DNA from: Thermomicrobium roseum DSM 5159
Lineage (GTDB): Bacteria; Chloroflexota; Chloroflexia; Thermomicrobiales; Thermomicrobiaceae
Direction of reading: 5' to 3'
Assembly (NCBI RefSeq): GCF_000021685.1
Contig: NC_011959.1
Coordinates: 248,001-312,000, forward strand
Length of the DNA stretch: 64,000 nt
Part shown: positions 8,217 to 16,319 of the stretch, one piece after another
Layout: each line of letters opens with the position of its first letter
How positions within the stretch are numbered: the first letter of the stretch is position 1
The notes under the pieces: generated by a model
Told to the model about the DNA's origin: nothing
Seen by the model: only the letters and a program-made list of their open reading frames with translations
The model's database searches: none
Translations under genes and position numbers: made by a program

Positions 8217-9395
8217 CTAAAGCGCTTCGCTCACTCGGCGGTGAAGCAGCCGCACGTACGCGATGCCGACAAAGGTGACGACGAAGAGGAGCGTATAGGC
8301 GACAGCAGCGGACGTGCCGTAGTCGAGCGATCGCCAGAGCACGTAGGCGTGCAGGGTGAGTGATTCCGTGGCGGTGCCTGGTCCCCCACCAGTCAAGACG
8401 TTCGGCATATCGAAGATCTTGAAGGCTTCGATGAGCCGGATCAGGATCACGGTGCTCGCCACCGGAGCGATTTGGGGAAGCGTGATATGCCAGAAGATCT
8501 GCCAGCGGTTGGCACCATCGACGATCGCCGCTTCGATCGGCTCGGGTGACTGGCTTTCCAGTGCTGCCAAGAGGACGATGAACATGAACGGCGTCCACTG
8601 CCAGAGATCACCGATCATGACGGCGATGCGTGCGCCCCACGGGTCGTTGACCCAGCTGACGTTGGCGTAGCCGAGCCAGTTGGCGATCGGGGCGAACGGT
8701 CCCTTGCCAGTGTCGGTCAGCATGCGGAAGGTATAGGCGACTCCGACTGGCGTGATCATCATGGGGAGGAGAAAGACGACGCGGAAGAAGCGTCGTCCTG
8801 GTAGCTGCTGGGCGCAGAGCGCGGCGAGCAGCAGTCCGACCAGGAATTGCAACGCGACGCCGCCGAAGACGTAAACCCAGGTCACGACCAGCGTGCCGGG
8901 TCGTCCGCCACTGACCACCGTTCGGCTGATGAGCCACAGTGCGAGGAGCAAGCCGAGCGCGACCGTCCCGTGGCCGAGCAGACGAGGGAAAGTGAGCGGG
9001 CCGCTACGCAGCGCGCGTCCGAGCAAGAAGACGGTCAGGGCACCCGTGGCCAGGAAGAACAGCCAACCGGCCGTATCGAGCCTGGCTAACTGACCGAGGA
9101 AGTGCTGCTGCTCGGAGCCCACGAAGAGCTTGCGATAGTTGGCGAGCCCCCGGAAATGGATCTCGAATCCGCCAGAAACTGGTTGGAAGCGCGACAGCGA
9201 AAGATAGAGCGAGAACAGGAGTGGAAAGATGGAAAGGACAAGGATGACCAGTACGGCTGGGAGGACCAGTACTGCCCCCGCCTGCTGGTCGGCCCAGCTC
9301 ACCACTCGCTCGCGGCTGAGGGGGATGCGGCGGGTCGGTGCCGCGACCGCATCCCCTGTTCGTGGTGGTAAGACACTCGGTCGAGTCTGCCGCAC
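8217..9395 (-). CDS. Carbohydrate ABC transporter permease (MalF/UgpA type)
   Basis: A 392-residue permease with EAA loop IEAAIVDGANRWQIFWHI near residue 290. The N-terminal 35 residues are cytoplasmic and basic. The first helix is followed by an insertion of about 90 residues (LFFLATGALTVFLLGRAL ... ALGLLLALWLISRTVV) that adds two or three helices before the normal core, accounting for the length (usual 290-320). It pairs with the MalG-type permease downstream and the binding protein upstream. Confidence 0.92.
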   Translation of the reverse strand: MRQTRPSVLPPRTGDAVAAPTRRIPLSRERVVSWADQQAGAVLVLPAVLVILVLSIFPLLFSLYLSLSRFQPVSGGFEIHFRGLANYRKLFVGSEQQHFLGQLARLDTAGWLFFLATGALTVFLLGRALRSGPLTFPRLLGHGTVALGLLLALWLISRTVVSGGRPGTLVVTWVYVFGGVALQFLVGLLLAALCAQQLPGRRFFRVVFLLPMMITPVGVAYTFRMLTDTGKGPFAPIANWLGYANVSWVNDPWGARIAVMIGDLWQWTPFMFIVLLAALESQSPEPIEAAIVDGANRWQIFWHITLPQIAPVASTVILIRLIEAFKIFDMPNVLTGGGPGTATESLTLHAYVLWRSLDYGTSAAVAYTLLFVVTFVGIAYVRLLHRRVSEAL

Positions 9396-9417
9396 GAGTC
9401 ACGTGATCCTTACGCAT

Positions 9418-10953
9418 TCAGCGGATGCTCAAGCTGGCGCGATAGGCCTGCTTCTGCTTCTCGCGTCCGAGCTCATCGGTGATCTCGTTCCAGCCCTTGG
9501 TCAGTTCCTCCATGGCTTGCTTGGTCGTCAGTTCGCCGGCGAGATAGCGGGAGAGCACGGTATCGAGCACAACGCCCTGGTACCGCTGCGCGCCGGGGAT
9601 ACGGAGATCGAGTACCATGTTGGGGCTGTTGAGGCTCGCCTTGATGGCTCCCAGATAGTTCTTGGCAGCCGCCTCGCTCATCCCGGCCTTGACCCAGAGA
9701 TCGATGTTCTCGAACTGGGAAATGCGATACGGGTTGAATCCGGTCTTTCCGATCGTGACGTCGACGTTGGATTGAGCCGGTTGGCTCATGTAGGACAGGA
9801 AGGCATAACCCGCGTCCTTCACCTTGGCCGGTGCGTTCTTGTTGATCGCGCCCGACCAGCCACCGAAGGCCGCATACGGCGCGTGGTTCACCCCGTTGAT
9901 CGCGTGCGGGCAGGTGTTCTGGTCGCAGGCGACCAGCTTGCCTGCCTTGCGATCGAGCACCTCCTTGGTGCCGGGCAGGATGACCGCACCGACCTTGTCC
10001 TTCACTTTGGACTGCTCGGGATCGATGGCGAGCGTGCCGATATCGCCCCAGTCGAGCGTGAGCGCGCAGCGCCCGGTGACGAAGGCAGCACGGCTGTCAC
10101 CGACATCCCAGTTCAGTTCGTCCGGTGGCCCGTACTTGCCGGTCTCCTTGTAAATCTCCAGCGCTCGCTCGAACGCTTCGTTCATGGTCAGCGGTTCCAT
10201 GGTGTCGACATCGAAGAAGGCGCCCTGCTGCGTTCCCTGACTCTGCAGGAACGAAGCGGCGATCGACCAGAACATCCAGTAGCTCTGGGCTCCGCGGCGC
10301 TTGGCGATCCCCGAGCCGAAGTCGGGCACACCGTCGCCGTTCAGGTCCTTCCCGTGGAACTTCTGCGCGATAGCGAGATAGTCCTCCCAGGTCTCCGGTG
10401 GCTTGAGCCCTTCGGCCTCGAGCAAGTCCGTCCGGTAATAGACCATCTGGAAGTCGCCGTCCAAGGGGATGGTGTAAATGCGGCCACCGTAGGTAGCACT
10501 GAAGTTGCGGAAGAAGGGCGCGATATCGTCCCACTGCAGCGCGGGATCGGCTTCGATGCGCGGGGTAAGGTCCTCGAGATAGCCGGGCTCGACGTAGTCG
10601 GCCATCCACTGTGGGGCGAAGACGATGACGTGATAACTGTTGGTACCGGTCGTGAAGTCGGTCAAGATCTTCTGGTAGAGGTCAGCGAAGGGAACCGTGA
10701 TCACGTTGATCTTGGCGCCGGTGAGCTTTTGGAACTCGGGCGCGCGACGCTGCAGCGGCTCGGCGATCTGTGGCCCGGTGAAGGTGATCACGTTGACCTC
10801 GACGCCCTCGAACTGCTTGCCGGCGGCCGGGGTTCCGGCCGATGGAGCAGGGGTGGGTGTCGCCTCACCGCGGCGACAGGCAGCGAGCAGCGCGCTCCCT
10901 CCTGCCACCAGCATGGTGCCGAGAAACTGCCGACGCGAGAGTTTCCTCGTCAT
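9418..10953 (-). CDS. Extracellular sugar-binding lipoprotein of the ABC transporter
   Basis: A 511-residue family 1 solute-binding protein. The N terminus combines a twin-arginine motif (LSRRQFLG) with a lipobox LLAAC at about residues 22-26, so the mature protein should be Tat-exported and lipid-anchored. A Thr/Pro/Ala linker (TPTPAPSAG) follows. Its start overlaps the IclR stop (ATGA at 10950-10953), tying regulator and transporter expression together. The ligand is probably the sugar handled by the downstream catabolic genes. Confidence 0.93.
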   Translation of the reverse strand: MTRKLSRRQFLGTMLVAGGSALLAACRRGEATPTPAPSAGTPAAGKQFEGVEVNVITFTGPQIAEPLQRRAPEFQKLTGAKINVITVPFADLYQKILTDFTTGTNSYHVIVFAPQWMADYVEPGYLEDLTPRIEADPALQWDDIAPFFRNFSATYGGRIYTIPLDGDFQMVYYRTDLLEAEGLKPPETWEDYLAIAQKFHGKDLNGDGVPDFGSGIAKRRGAQSYWMFWSIAASFLQSQGTQQGAFFDVDTMEPLTMNEAFERALEIYKETGKYGPPDELNWDVGDSRAAFVTGRCALTLDWGDIGTLAIDPEQSKVKDKVGAVILPGTKEVLDRKAGKLVACDQNTCPHAINGVNHAPYAAFGGWSGAINKNAPAKVKDAGYAFLSYMSQPAQSNVDVTIGKTGFNPYRISQFENIDLWVKAGMSEAAAKNYLGAIKASLNSPNMVLDLRIPGAQRYQGVVLDTVLSRYLAGELTTKQAMEELTKGWNEITDELGREKQKQAYRASLSIR

Positions 10954-11771
10954 GGTGCAACCCTCCTCCTCGAACTAGGAATTCCCATCCGATCGATCAC
11001 TCGATCATCGACCCCGCTGAAGCCGAGTTGTCGGGAAAGCTCGTCGGCCGCCGCTCGGGCTGCTCTGACGAGTTCCTCCACGCGCTCGACGCCGATACGG
11101 GTCACCGGTACCGAGATGCTCAGAGCGGCCACGACGACACCATGCGCGTCGCGGACCGGCGCACCGAAGCACCAAACGTCGGGAAGCGTCTCACCGCGAT
11201 CGATGGCGAATCCCTGCGCGCGAACCTGAGCCAGCTCGGCGCGAAGCGCGTCCGGATCGGTGATGGTGCGCGGGGTGAGGGCGACCAGCGGCCCTTCGGC
11301 CAAAAGGCACCCGAGTTCGTTCTCTGGTAGCCAGGCCAGGAGGCACTTCCCGAGGGACGTGGCGTGCGCGGGTAGGCGCGTCCCGACCTCCGAGGCCAAG
11401 CGAACCCATTGGGTGCCTTCCTGCTTGCCGATGTACAGCACCTCGCGCCCCTGAAGGATGGCGAGCTGGATCGTCTCGCCGAGTTCGCGGGCCAGCGGAC
11501 GCGCGACCTCCGTGAAGGCGCGGATCAAGTCGCTCTGACGAGCGTAGGCGCCAGCGAGTGCCAGGATGTGGGGGCCGAGCCGATACCGTTTGCTGGTCTC
11601 CTCCCGGATCAGGAGACCGGCCTCGACCAAGGTTGCGAGGACGGCATGCAGCGTGCTCTTCGGCTCGCCGATCGCCCGGGCCACTTCGCTGAGCGTCAAC
11701 CCATCGCTGGCTCGCGCCACGGCGTCCAGGCTCGCCACCGCACGCCACACGGCTGGAGACTGTACCGGCAT
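10950..11771 (-). CDS. IclR-family transcriptional regulator
   Basis: This 273-residue protein has an N-terminal winged helix (LTLSEVARAIGEPKSTLHAV, about residues 27-46) and a C-terminal effector domain with LPAHATSLGKCLLAWL and the conserved ALSISVPVTR. The start is set at ATG 11769-11771 because the upstream ATG at 11826-11828 falls inside the -10 box of the promoter. It is first in the sugar operon, so it is probably autoregulated and controls the whole unit. Confidence 0.92.
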   Translation of the reverse strand: MPVQSPAVWRAVASLDAVARASDGLTLSEVARAIGEPKSTLHAVLATLVEAGLLIREETSKRYRLGPHILALAGAYARQSDLIRAFTEVARPLARELGETIQLAILQGREVLYIGKQEGTQWVRLASEVGTRLPAHATSLGKCLLAWLPENELGCLLAEGPLVALTPRTITDPDALRAELAQVRAQGFAIDRGETLPDVWCFGAPVRDAHGVVVAALSISVPVTRIGVERVEELVRAARAAADELSRQLGFSGVDDRVIDRMGIPSSRRRVAP

Positions 11772-11775
11772 CGTC

Positions 11776-11820
11776 ACCACTTTCGTTCGGAATCTCGAAA
11801 GTTGTTCCGCTCTCCGAACT
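11776..11820 (-). promoter_or_regulatory. Inverted repeats in the leader, candidate IclR-type operator
   Basis: Just past the predicted start site are overlapping dyads: GTTCGGAGAGCGGAAC (an imperfect palindrome) and TTTCG...CGAAA flanking ATTCCGAA. GTTCGGA also pairs with TCCGAAC further on. IclR proteins usually bind such short GGAA/TTCC-type palindromes close to their own promoter. Binding is inferred. Confidence 0.45.
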
Positions 11821-11826
11821 GTCTCC

Positions 11827-11855
11827 ATCCTAGGGGTAATAGCGATGGTTGTCAA
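11827..11855 (-). promoter_or_regulatory. Promoter of the sugar operon
   Basis: On the minus strand, TTGACA (11855-11850), a 17-bp spacer and TAGGAT (11832-11827) form a near-consensus housekeeping promoter. The start is predicted near 11820, giving a leader of about 50 nt before the iclR ATG. Confidence 0.75.
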
Positions 11856-11888
11856 GAGGGGAGTGTGCGTTTCGGTGATTCTCCTCAC

Positions 11889-12371
11889 GGGAGATCGCGA
11901 ACGGTCGTGACACAGCGCGTGCCGGGATCGTGCTGGGGGCCGGGATGATCGGCAGGCTTCGTATCTTGGCCATTGCGACCTCAGGGAATTGCGGAATGGA
12001 TGGAGATCGGCCGGCGCCGCGTGTTCCCGATAGGGTGCGACGGCGAGTACCGACGGGAACGGTGGAGCGATCGCTGGGAAGCATCGAACGGGCCAGGCTC
12101 GGTGGGCCGAGTTTCTCCGGTTAGACTTTGGAGTACGACAGGAGCAGGAACCGTATTGCCTCGCGCCGTCTCGGGTCGGGCAGCCCCTCTGGACGCCTGT
12201 CAGACAGGGTGGGGCTTGCCGAGCAGGGTGCGCTGACTGATCGATCGCGCCCTAGTGCGCTCATCGTCCGAAGCGAGTGTCCGGCTGGTACGAAGCCTGG
12301 TTTCCGTTGGGTCAAGCTCCACTGTGGCCAAACGCTGCTCGGGCCTGCGCTTGTTCCGAGCTACCCGCGGA
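11889..12371. other. Intergenic stretch, no gene seen
   Basis: No frame with plausible composition or ribosome binding site. It lies between the sugar operon promoter and the 3' end of the GIDE-domain gene. No repeats or RNA structures stood out. Confidence 0.5.
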
Positions 12372-13127
12372 TCAGGAGATGCTGATGACCGATTGCACGA
12401 GCAGCGCGATCAGCAACATCCCCGCAACGACGAAACTCGTGATCGCGCCGGCCAGGAACAGATAACTGCGCCGGCGGAGGCTGGTGGCAAGCTCTTCCTC
12501 GGAGCGGGCGCTGATCAGGAATTCACGCAAACGACTGCCCTCCGGGGGACGACCGATGCTGCCGTCGTCCTGCAGCACACCGAGGACGTACACCGGATAC
12601 CCGACGAGCACCGCCTCTTCGATCTTCCGGTATCCCAGTGTCCGCCATTCGGCCGCGCGGACTTCGACTGACATCCCAGCGATGCGCAGCGTCGCTCCCT
12701 CCCCATTCTCCACGGGCTCGAATCGGTCGAGGAGCTTGCGCCCGTCGATCTCCGCGCCGACGGGGTCGACAGCGACGCGACCGGTGCCGTCATCGACCTC
12801 GAAAGCGATGCGCTGCTCGTTTTGGGCAACGACCTCCGAGAGCCGACCGCCCTTCTTGCTCCTGCCGTGCCGCTCCACGACTCGCTCGGTCACCGTGCGG
12901 TAGTACACGCAGGGTTGGCCAGTGTACTCGCTTCTCAGCGGTGTTGCGCAGTGCACGGTTCCGGTGATCTCGACCATCTCTCCGGGGATCCGCTCATGCA
13001 ACTCAGCGATCGGGCAGGTCGCCACGAGACGCAGGAGCCGCAGCTGCTGACGCGTCCGGCGATACCCGATGAGGCAGACCAAGCCAACACCGGCCGTTAT
13101 GAGGAAGCAGAGCGTGACGAAGATCAT
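12372..13127 (-). CDS. GIDE-domain membrane protein
   Basis: A 251-residue protein with an N-terminal transmembrane helix (residues 3-20) and a C-terminal one (about 224-247) flanking a soluble domain with ITGTVHCATPLRSEYTGQPC and VYYRTVTERVVERH. This arrangement and the C-V-Y-Y motif match the GIDE domain found between two helices in the eukaryotic mitochondrial E3 ligase MUL1/MAPL and in many bacterial homologues. No RING finger is present, so ubiquitin-ligase activity is not implied. The ATG at 13125-13127 follows AAGGAGAGCAG. Confidence 0.75.
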   Translation of the reverse strand: MIFVTLCFLITAGVGLVCLIGYRRTRQQLRLLRLVATCPIAELHERIPGEMVEITGTVHCATPLRSEYTGQPCVYYRTVTERVVERHGRSKKGGRLSEVVAQNEQRIAFEVDDGTGRVAVDPVGAEIDGRKLLDRFEPVENGEGATLRIAGMSVEVRAAEWRTLGYRKIEEAVLVGYPVYVLGVLQDDGSIGRPPEGSRLREFLISARSEEELATSLRRRSYLFLAGAITSFVVAGMLLIALLVQSVISIS

Positions 13128-13742
13128 CTGCTCTCCTTCGGGATTCTAGATCCACGTGAGCATATTGTGCTTGCTCTCTGGGCAGACGTCAACAGGCCGC
13201 AAGCTTCTCGGAACGTGTACTCGGTGAGCAGAGCACTCAGCTGCTTCCTGTGCCGAGCAGGCGAGCGGCACCACAAGGAGCTGTCGACGAGCGAGCCGAT
13301 GTGGCGCGCCGGCCCTCGCCTACCGGGAAGACGAGGGAGCGTGCCAGGAAGACATCCGTCGTGGGGTCGCAAGGATCCTCCGCTCTCGAGCGACCGGAGC
13401 TGCTGGTCGGCTGGGAGCTGCTTGGGGAGGGGTGCGCAGGGGTGGAGCCTAACCTGGAACAGCGAGGCTGGTACTGGGCGATGAACACGAGGTGGCAGGC
13501 ACGCGCGGCGAGGCACGGACCAGCTGATGGGTGGATCGATGGAGCGCCCCGGTATCGGGCCGCGCTACCTGAATGGCCGAGTACGCGTTGGCTCTCCAGA
13601 CGAAACAACCACCGACTGGCCTCGCGCTCGGCAGCGGGTCGAAGGGATCCGGGCCGATAGCATGAACTCGCGCGAGCGACAGTGCAGAAACGCCTGCTCC
13701 GCGTGGGAGCCGCGAACCGCTCATCCGTCTCTCGACGAGTAC
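13128..13742. other. Intergenic stretch, no convincing gene
   Basis: Several open frames of 90-140 codons exist on both strands, but none has a Shine-Dalgarno sequence, a recognisable motif or normal amino-acid composition. I see nothing else in it. Confidence 0.5.
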
Positions 13743-13919
13743 TCAGGTCGGCTGGCCGGTCAGCCGTTCGCGAACGCGTGCCACGCAGGCTTCGAGTCGA
13801 GCCATTACCCACCGGAGCAGGCGGCGACGGAGTTCTCGCCCACTCGCGGGGGCGAAGAGCAAGCCGAGTGCGAGACCCCAGGTAAAGAATTTCGCGGCGG
13901 TGCGCAAGCGGTCCAGCAT
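13743..13919 (-). CDS. Tiny YtxH-like membrane protein (58 residues)
   Basis: The frame reads MLDRLRTAAKFFTWGLALGL, then LFAPASGRELRRRLLRW and ends ERLTGQPT. The G-x-x-x-G-x-L-F-A-P-x-S-G-x-E-x-R motif is the signature of YtxH/gas-vesicle-GvpP-like proteins: one N-terminal helix and then a charged amphipathic tail. ATG at 13917-13919 lies 6 bp after the stop of the neighbouring YtxH-like gene with GGAGAG upstream, so the two form an operon. Confidence 0.7.
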   Translation of the reverse strand: MLDRLRTAAKFFTWGLALGLLFAPASGRELRRRLLRWVMARLEACVARVRERLTGQPT

Positions 13920-13925
13920 CGCTCG

Positions 13926-14222
13926 CTAACTCTCCGTGCTGACCGTTACCTCGCTCGTCGCTGAACGCACTGCGCTGGCTGACTGCTCCCCTGCGGAGAA
14001 CCGTGTCTCGAGCAACCCGCGCGCCGATGCGAGCCGCTCGCGCGCGAGCGCGGCGATCTGCTCGCCCTGGCTCCGGGCTTGCTGAGCCAGCTGGCTGGCT
14101 CGTTGGCGCCAGGCCACCGAACCGGCTCGGCGCTCCGAACTGGACAACCAGATAGCGAGCGCGCCGATCGCGGTACCGATGAGGAAACCGCTGAGGAAGC
14201 TGCGGATGAATCCTCGTCTCAT
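13926..14222 (-). CDS. YtxH-like membrane-anchored coiled protein
   Basis: A 98-residue protein starting MRRGFIRSFLSGFLIGTAIG: one transmembrane helix with small-residue packing (residues 6-26), then a long charged/Gln-rich helix (RQRASQLAQQARSQGEQIAA) and a Ser/Thr-rich tail. The start ATG at 14220-14222 is chosen over a TTG six bases upstream because GGGAGGGAGG lies 6 bp before it. Such proteins are often stress-related; no specific function is known. Confidence 0.75.
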   Translation of the reverse strand: MRRGFIRSFLSGFLIGTAIGALAIWLSSSERRAGSVAWRQRASQLAQQARSQGEQIAALARERLASARGLLETRFSAGEQSASAVRSATSEVTVSTES

Positions 14223-14673
14223 GGCCAACCTCCCTCCCGGTCTCTCCTCTTCTGCCGACCGGACCGTGCAACAGCAGTGTAATCGGTCAACTGCGACGGG
14301 ACAAGGGGGAAATCGACATGATGGAGCCTGTGAGGCGCTGCGTCAGCGATCCGGAGCAGTGAGCTGGAATCATGCAAGTCTATTCTCGGAAAGGTGGGGA
14401 AAAAGGTCCGGTTCGCTCCGGTCGAGCGCTCGACTCCGACCGATCGGAACGAGGTGCTCGCGTTCGGTTCCGTCTCCGACAAAGCTCCGAGACGAGAGCG
14501 AGTGTTTTCGGGGAGTCCGACAGTATCGACGAAACCAGCATCCTCGCTGGCGATTCCTCCAGCAGGCTGGAGGATGGATGAGCGAGGCTTTCCGAACAGA
14601 CTTTAGTAATAAATCCTATACTACCCTCGGCTCGACGATGAAGCGCGGGGACGAGAGTCGAACGGAGGTTGGA
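14223..14673. other. Intergenic stretch, no gene seen
   Basis: It lies between divergent genes. It contains a run of A/T-richer sequence with TATACT at 14617-14622 close to the start of the decayed binding-protein gene, but no good -35 box at the right distance. Nothing else was recognised. Confidence 0.45.
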
Positions 14674-15964
14674 ATGTGTTCGGGGATAAGAATGACGCGG
14701 CGCTCGCTACTCGGCTTGGGATGTGCCGCGGCCAGCGGGATTCTAACAGCGTGTGCAGGGGCGACGACGAGATCGGTTCCGGGTTCGCCCGCGGGGACGG
14801 TGAAGGAAGCATCTCCCCGGTCGATGGCGACGGCTACACCGGCATCTTCCGTGACGGGTGAGCCGGTACGGGTCGGTCTGTTGGTTGCTTTGTCCGGCCC
14901 CTTCGCTTCCCACGAGGGAGCATTTGGTCCGCGGGCTCGAACTCGCACTCGATGAGGTCGATGGGCAAGCCGCTGGGCGAGCGATCATCGTACGGGTCGA
15001 GGACAGTGCGGGGAATCCCGAACAAGCTGTGGCGAAGGCGCGTCAGCGCGTGGAGCGCGAACGTGTCCATATCCTCGCCGGCGTGACGCTGAGCAGCGAG
15101 GCCGGGGCACTCCGCGATTCCGTCGTTGCCGCTGGTATTCCGCTTCTCGTGAGGAATGCCGGGCTACCAGGCTTGACGCGTGATCCCAAACGGCGCAGCC
15201 CGCTCATCTTCCGTGTCTTCTTCGCCAATGGGCAACACGAGGCTCCCTTCGGTCGCTACGCCGACGAGAAGCTCGGCGACCGCCGCGTTGTCCTGACCGG
15301 CTTGGACTACTCGGCCGGGCACGACAAGCTCGGGGCATTCGGTCGCCATTTCCAGGCAGCAGGAGGGAGGATCGTCGGCGAGGTGTTTGCACCGGTCGAC
15401 ACGGCCGACTATGGACCCTACCTGCAGCGGATCCGGCAACACGATGCTGATGCAGTTTTTGCTTTCTACTCCGGGGTCGATGCAGTGCGCTTCGTCTAGC
15501 AATATGCCGAGTTTAGCTTGCTGGAGCGGTCACCCCTCTTCGGTTCAGGTGAGACGGTCGACGAGAGCATCCTTGCGGAACAAGGTGAGGCCGGGCTGGG
15601 GTTCGTCAGTTCCTCGCACTAGGCGGTACTGTACGACTCGCCCGAAAACCGCCAACTCGTCCAGCGGTGCCACGAGCGCCTCGGTGTCGGGGCGAACCAG
15701 TTCGTCAATCAGGGTTACCTGACCGGTCGCGTGATGACCGAGGCGCTCCGTGCGGTCGATGGAGCAGTTGAGGAACGGGGGCGATTCCTCGCTGCACTCC
15801 GAGCAGTCGAGTTCACTGGTCCAACCGGTCGGTTCCGCTTCTACCCGGAATCCCAAGGTGCCGTGATCACCGTCTTCGTACGTCGTGTCGAGCGACTGCC
15901 GAACGGTGAGTTGGGCAACGTCATGCTCGACCGAGTCCGCGATGTCGACGATGTCTCGTTCTGA
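14674..15964 (+). pseudogene. Decayed branched-chain-amino-acid-type ABC binding protein
   Basis: An almost complete family 6 periplasmic binding protein is broken at three places. The reading starts at ATG 14674 (GGAGG 5 bp upstream) with a signal sequence and lipobox (RRSLLGLGCAAASGILTAC), then GLLVALSGPFAS. It shifts frame near 14914-14920 and continues with EHLVRGLELALDEVDG. It meets TAG at 15497-15499 and TAG at 15620-15622, but remains homologous on both sides (SGVDAVRFV-stop-QYAEF; AVLYDSPENRQLV) to a natural TGA at 15962-15964. Without lesions it would be about 425 residues. No permease genes adjoin it. Confidence 0.85.
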
Positions 15965-16319
15965 CGCGGGTGCGAGCGGTTCGTGGGGCATCGACTCGGT
16001 TGCGGCGACACCTGTGATCCGGCTGTGCAGTGGCACCGTGACTTCCCCTGCCGGTCCGCACTCGTGCGCTTCTACTCTGTGGCGGCGGGTTACTCTCCCT
16101 GCGATCCGATCGAGGCGAGCATTGCGAGGGAGCGGGGGTGGAGCGTGCGCTGGCGATTAGGCGAATGCTGGTGTCTCCAAGGGTCGACCGGATCTGTCCA
16201 CCCAGGAGAGCCGGTACCGATTGCGGCCTCAGGGGTTCCGTCGCATACTTGAGGCGAATCGGCGCGCCGGCTCGATCGGTTTCGCTGTGCCGGTGCGTGA
16301 TCGAGAGAGGATTGCTCCC
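15965..16319. other. Intergenic stretch before glcD, no gene seen
   Basis: The glcD frame is open for about 100 bp upstream of the chosen ATG, but the extra residues do not resemble the family. A promoter for glcDEF should lie here or upstream of the pseudogene; no strong box pair was found. Confidence 0.4.

Noticed and set aside
15497..15622. Recoding of the two UAG codons (for example as pyrrolysine) in the binding-protein gene
   Set aside because: An additional frameshift near 14914-14920 already inactivates the gene, the family has no known UAG recoding, and no stem-loop follows either UAG. Decay is simpler.
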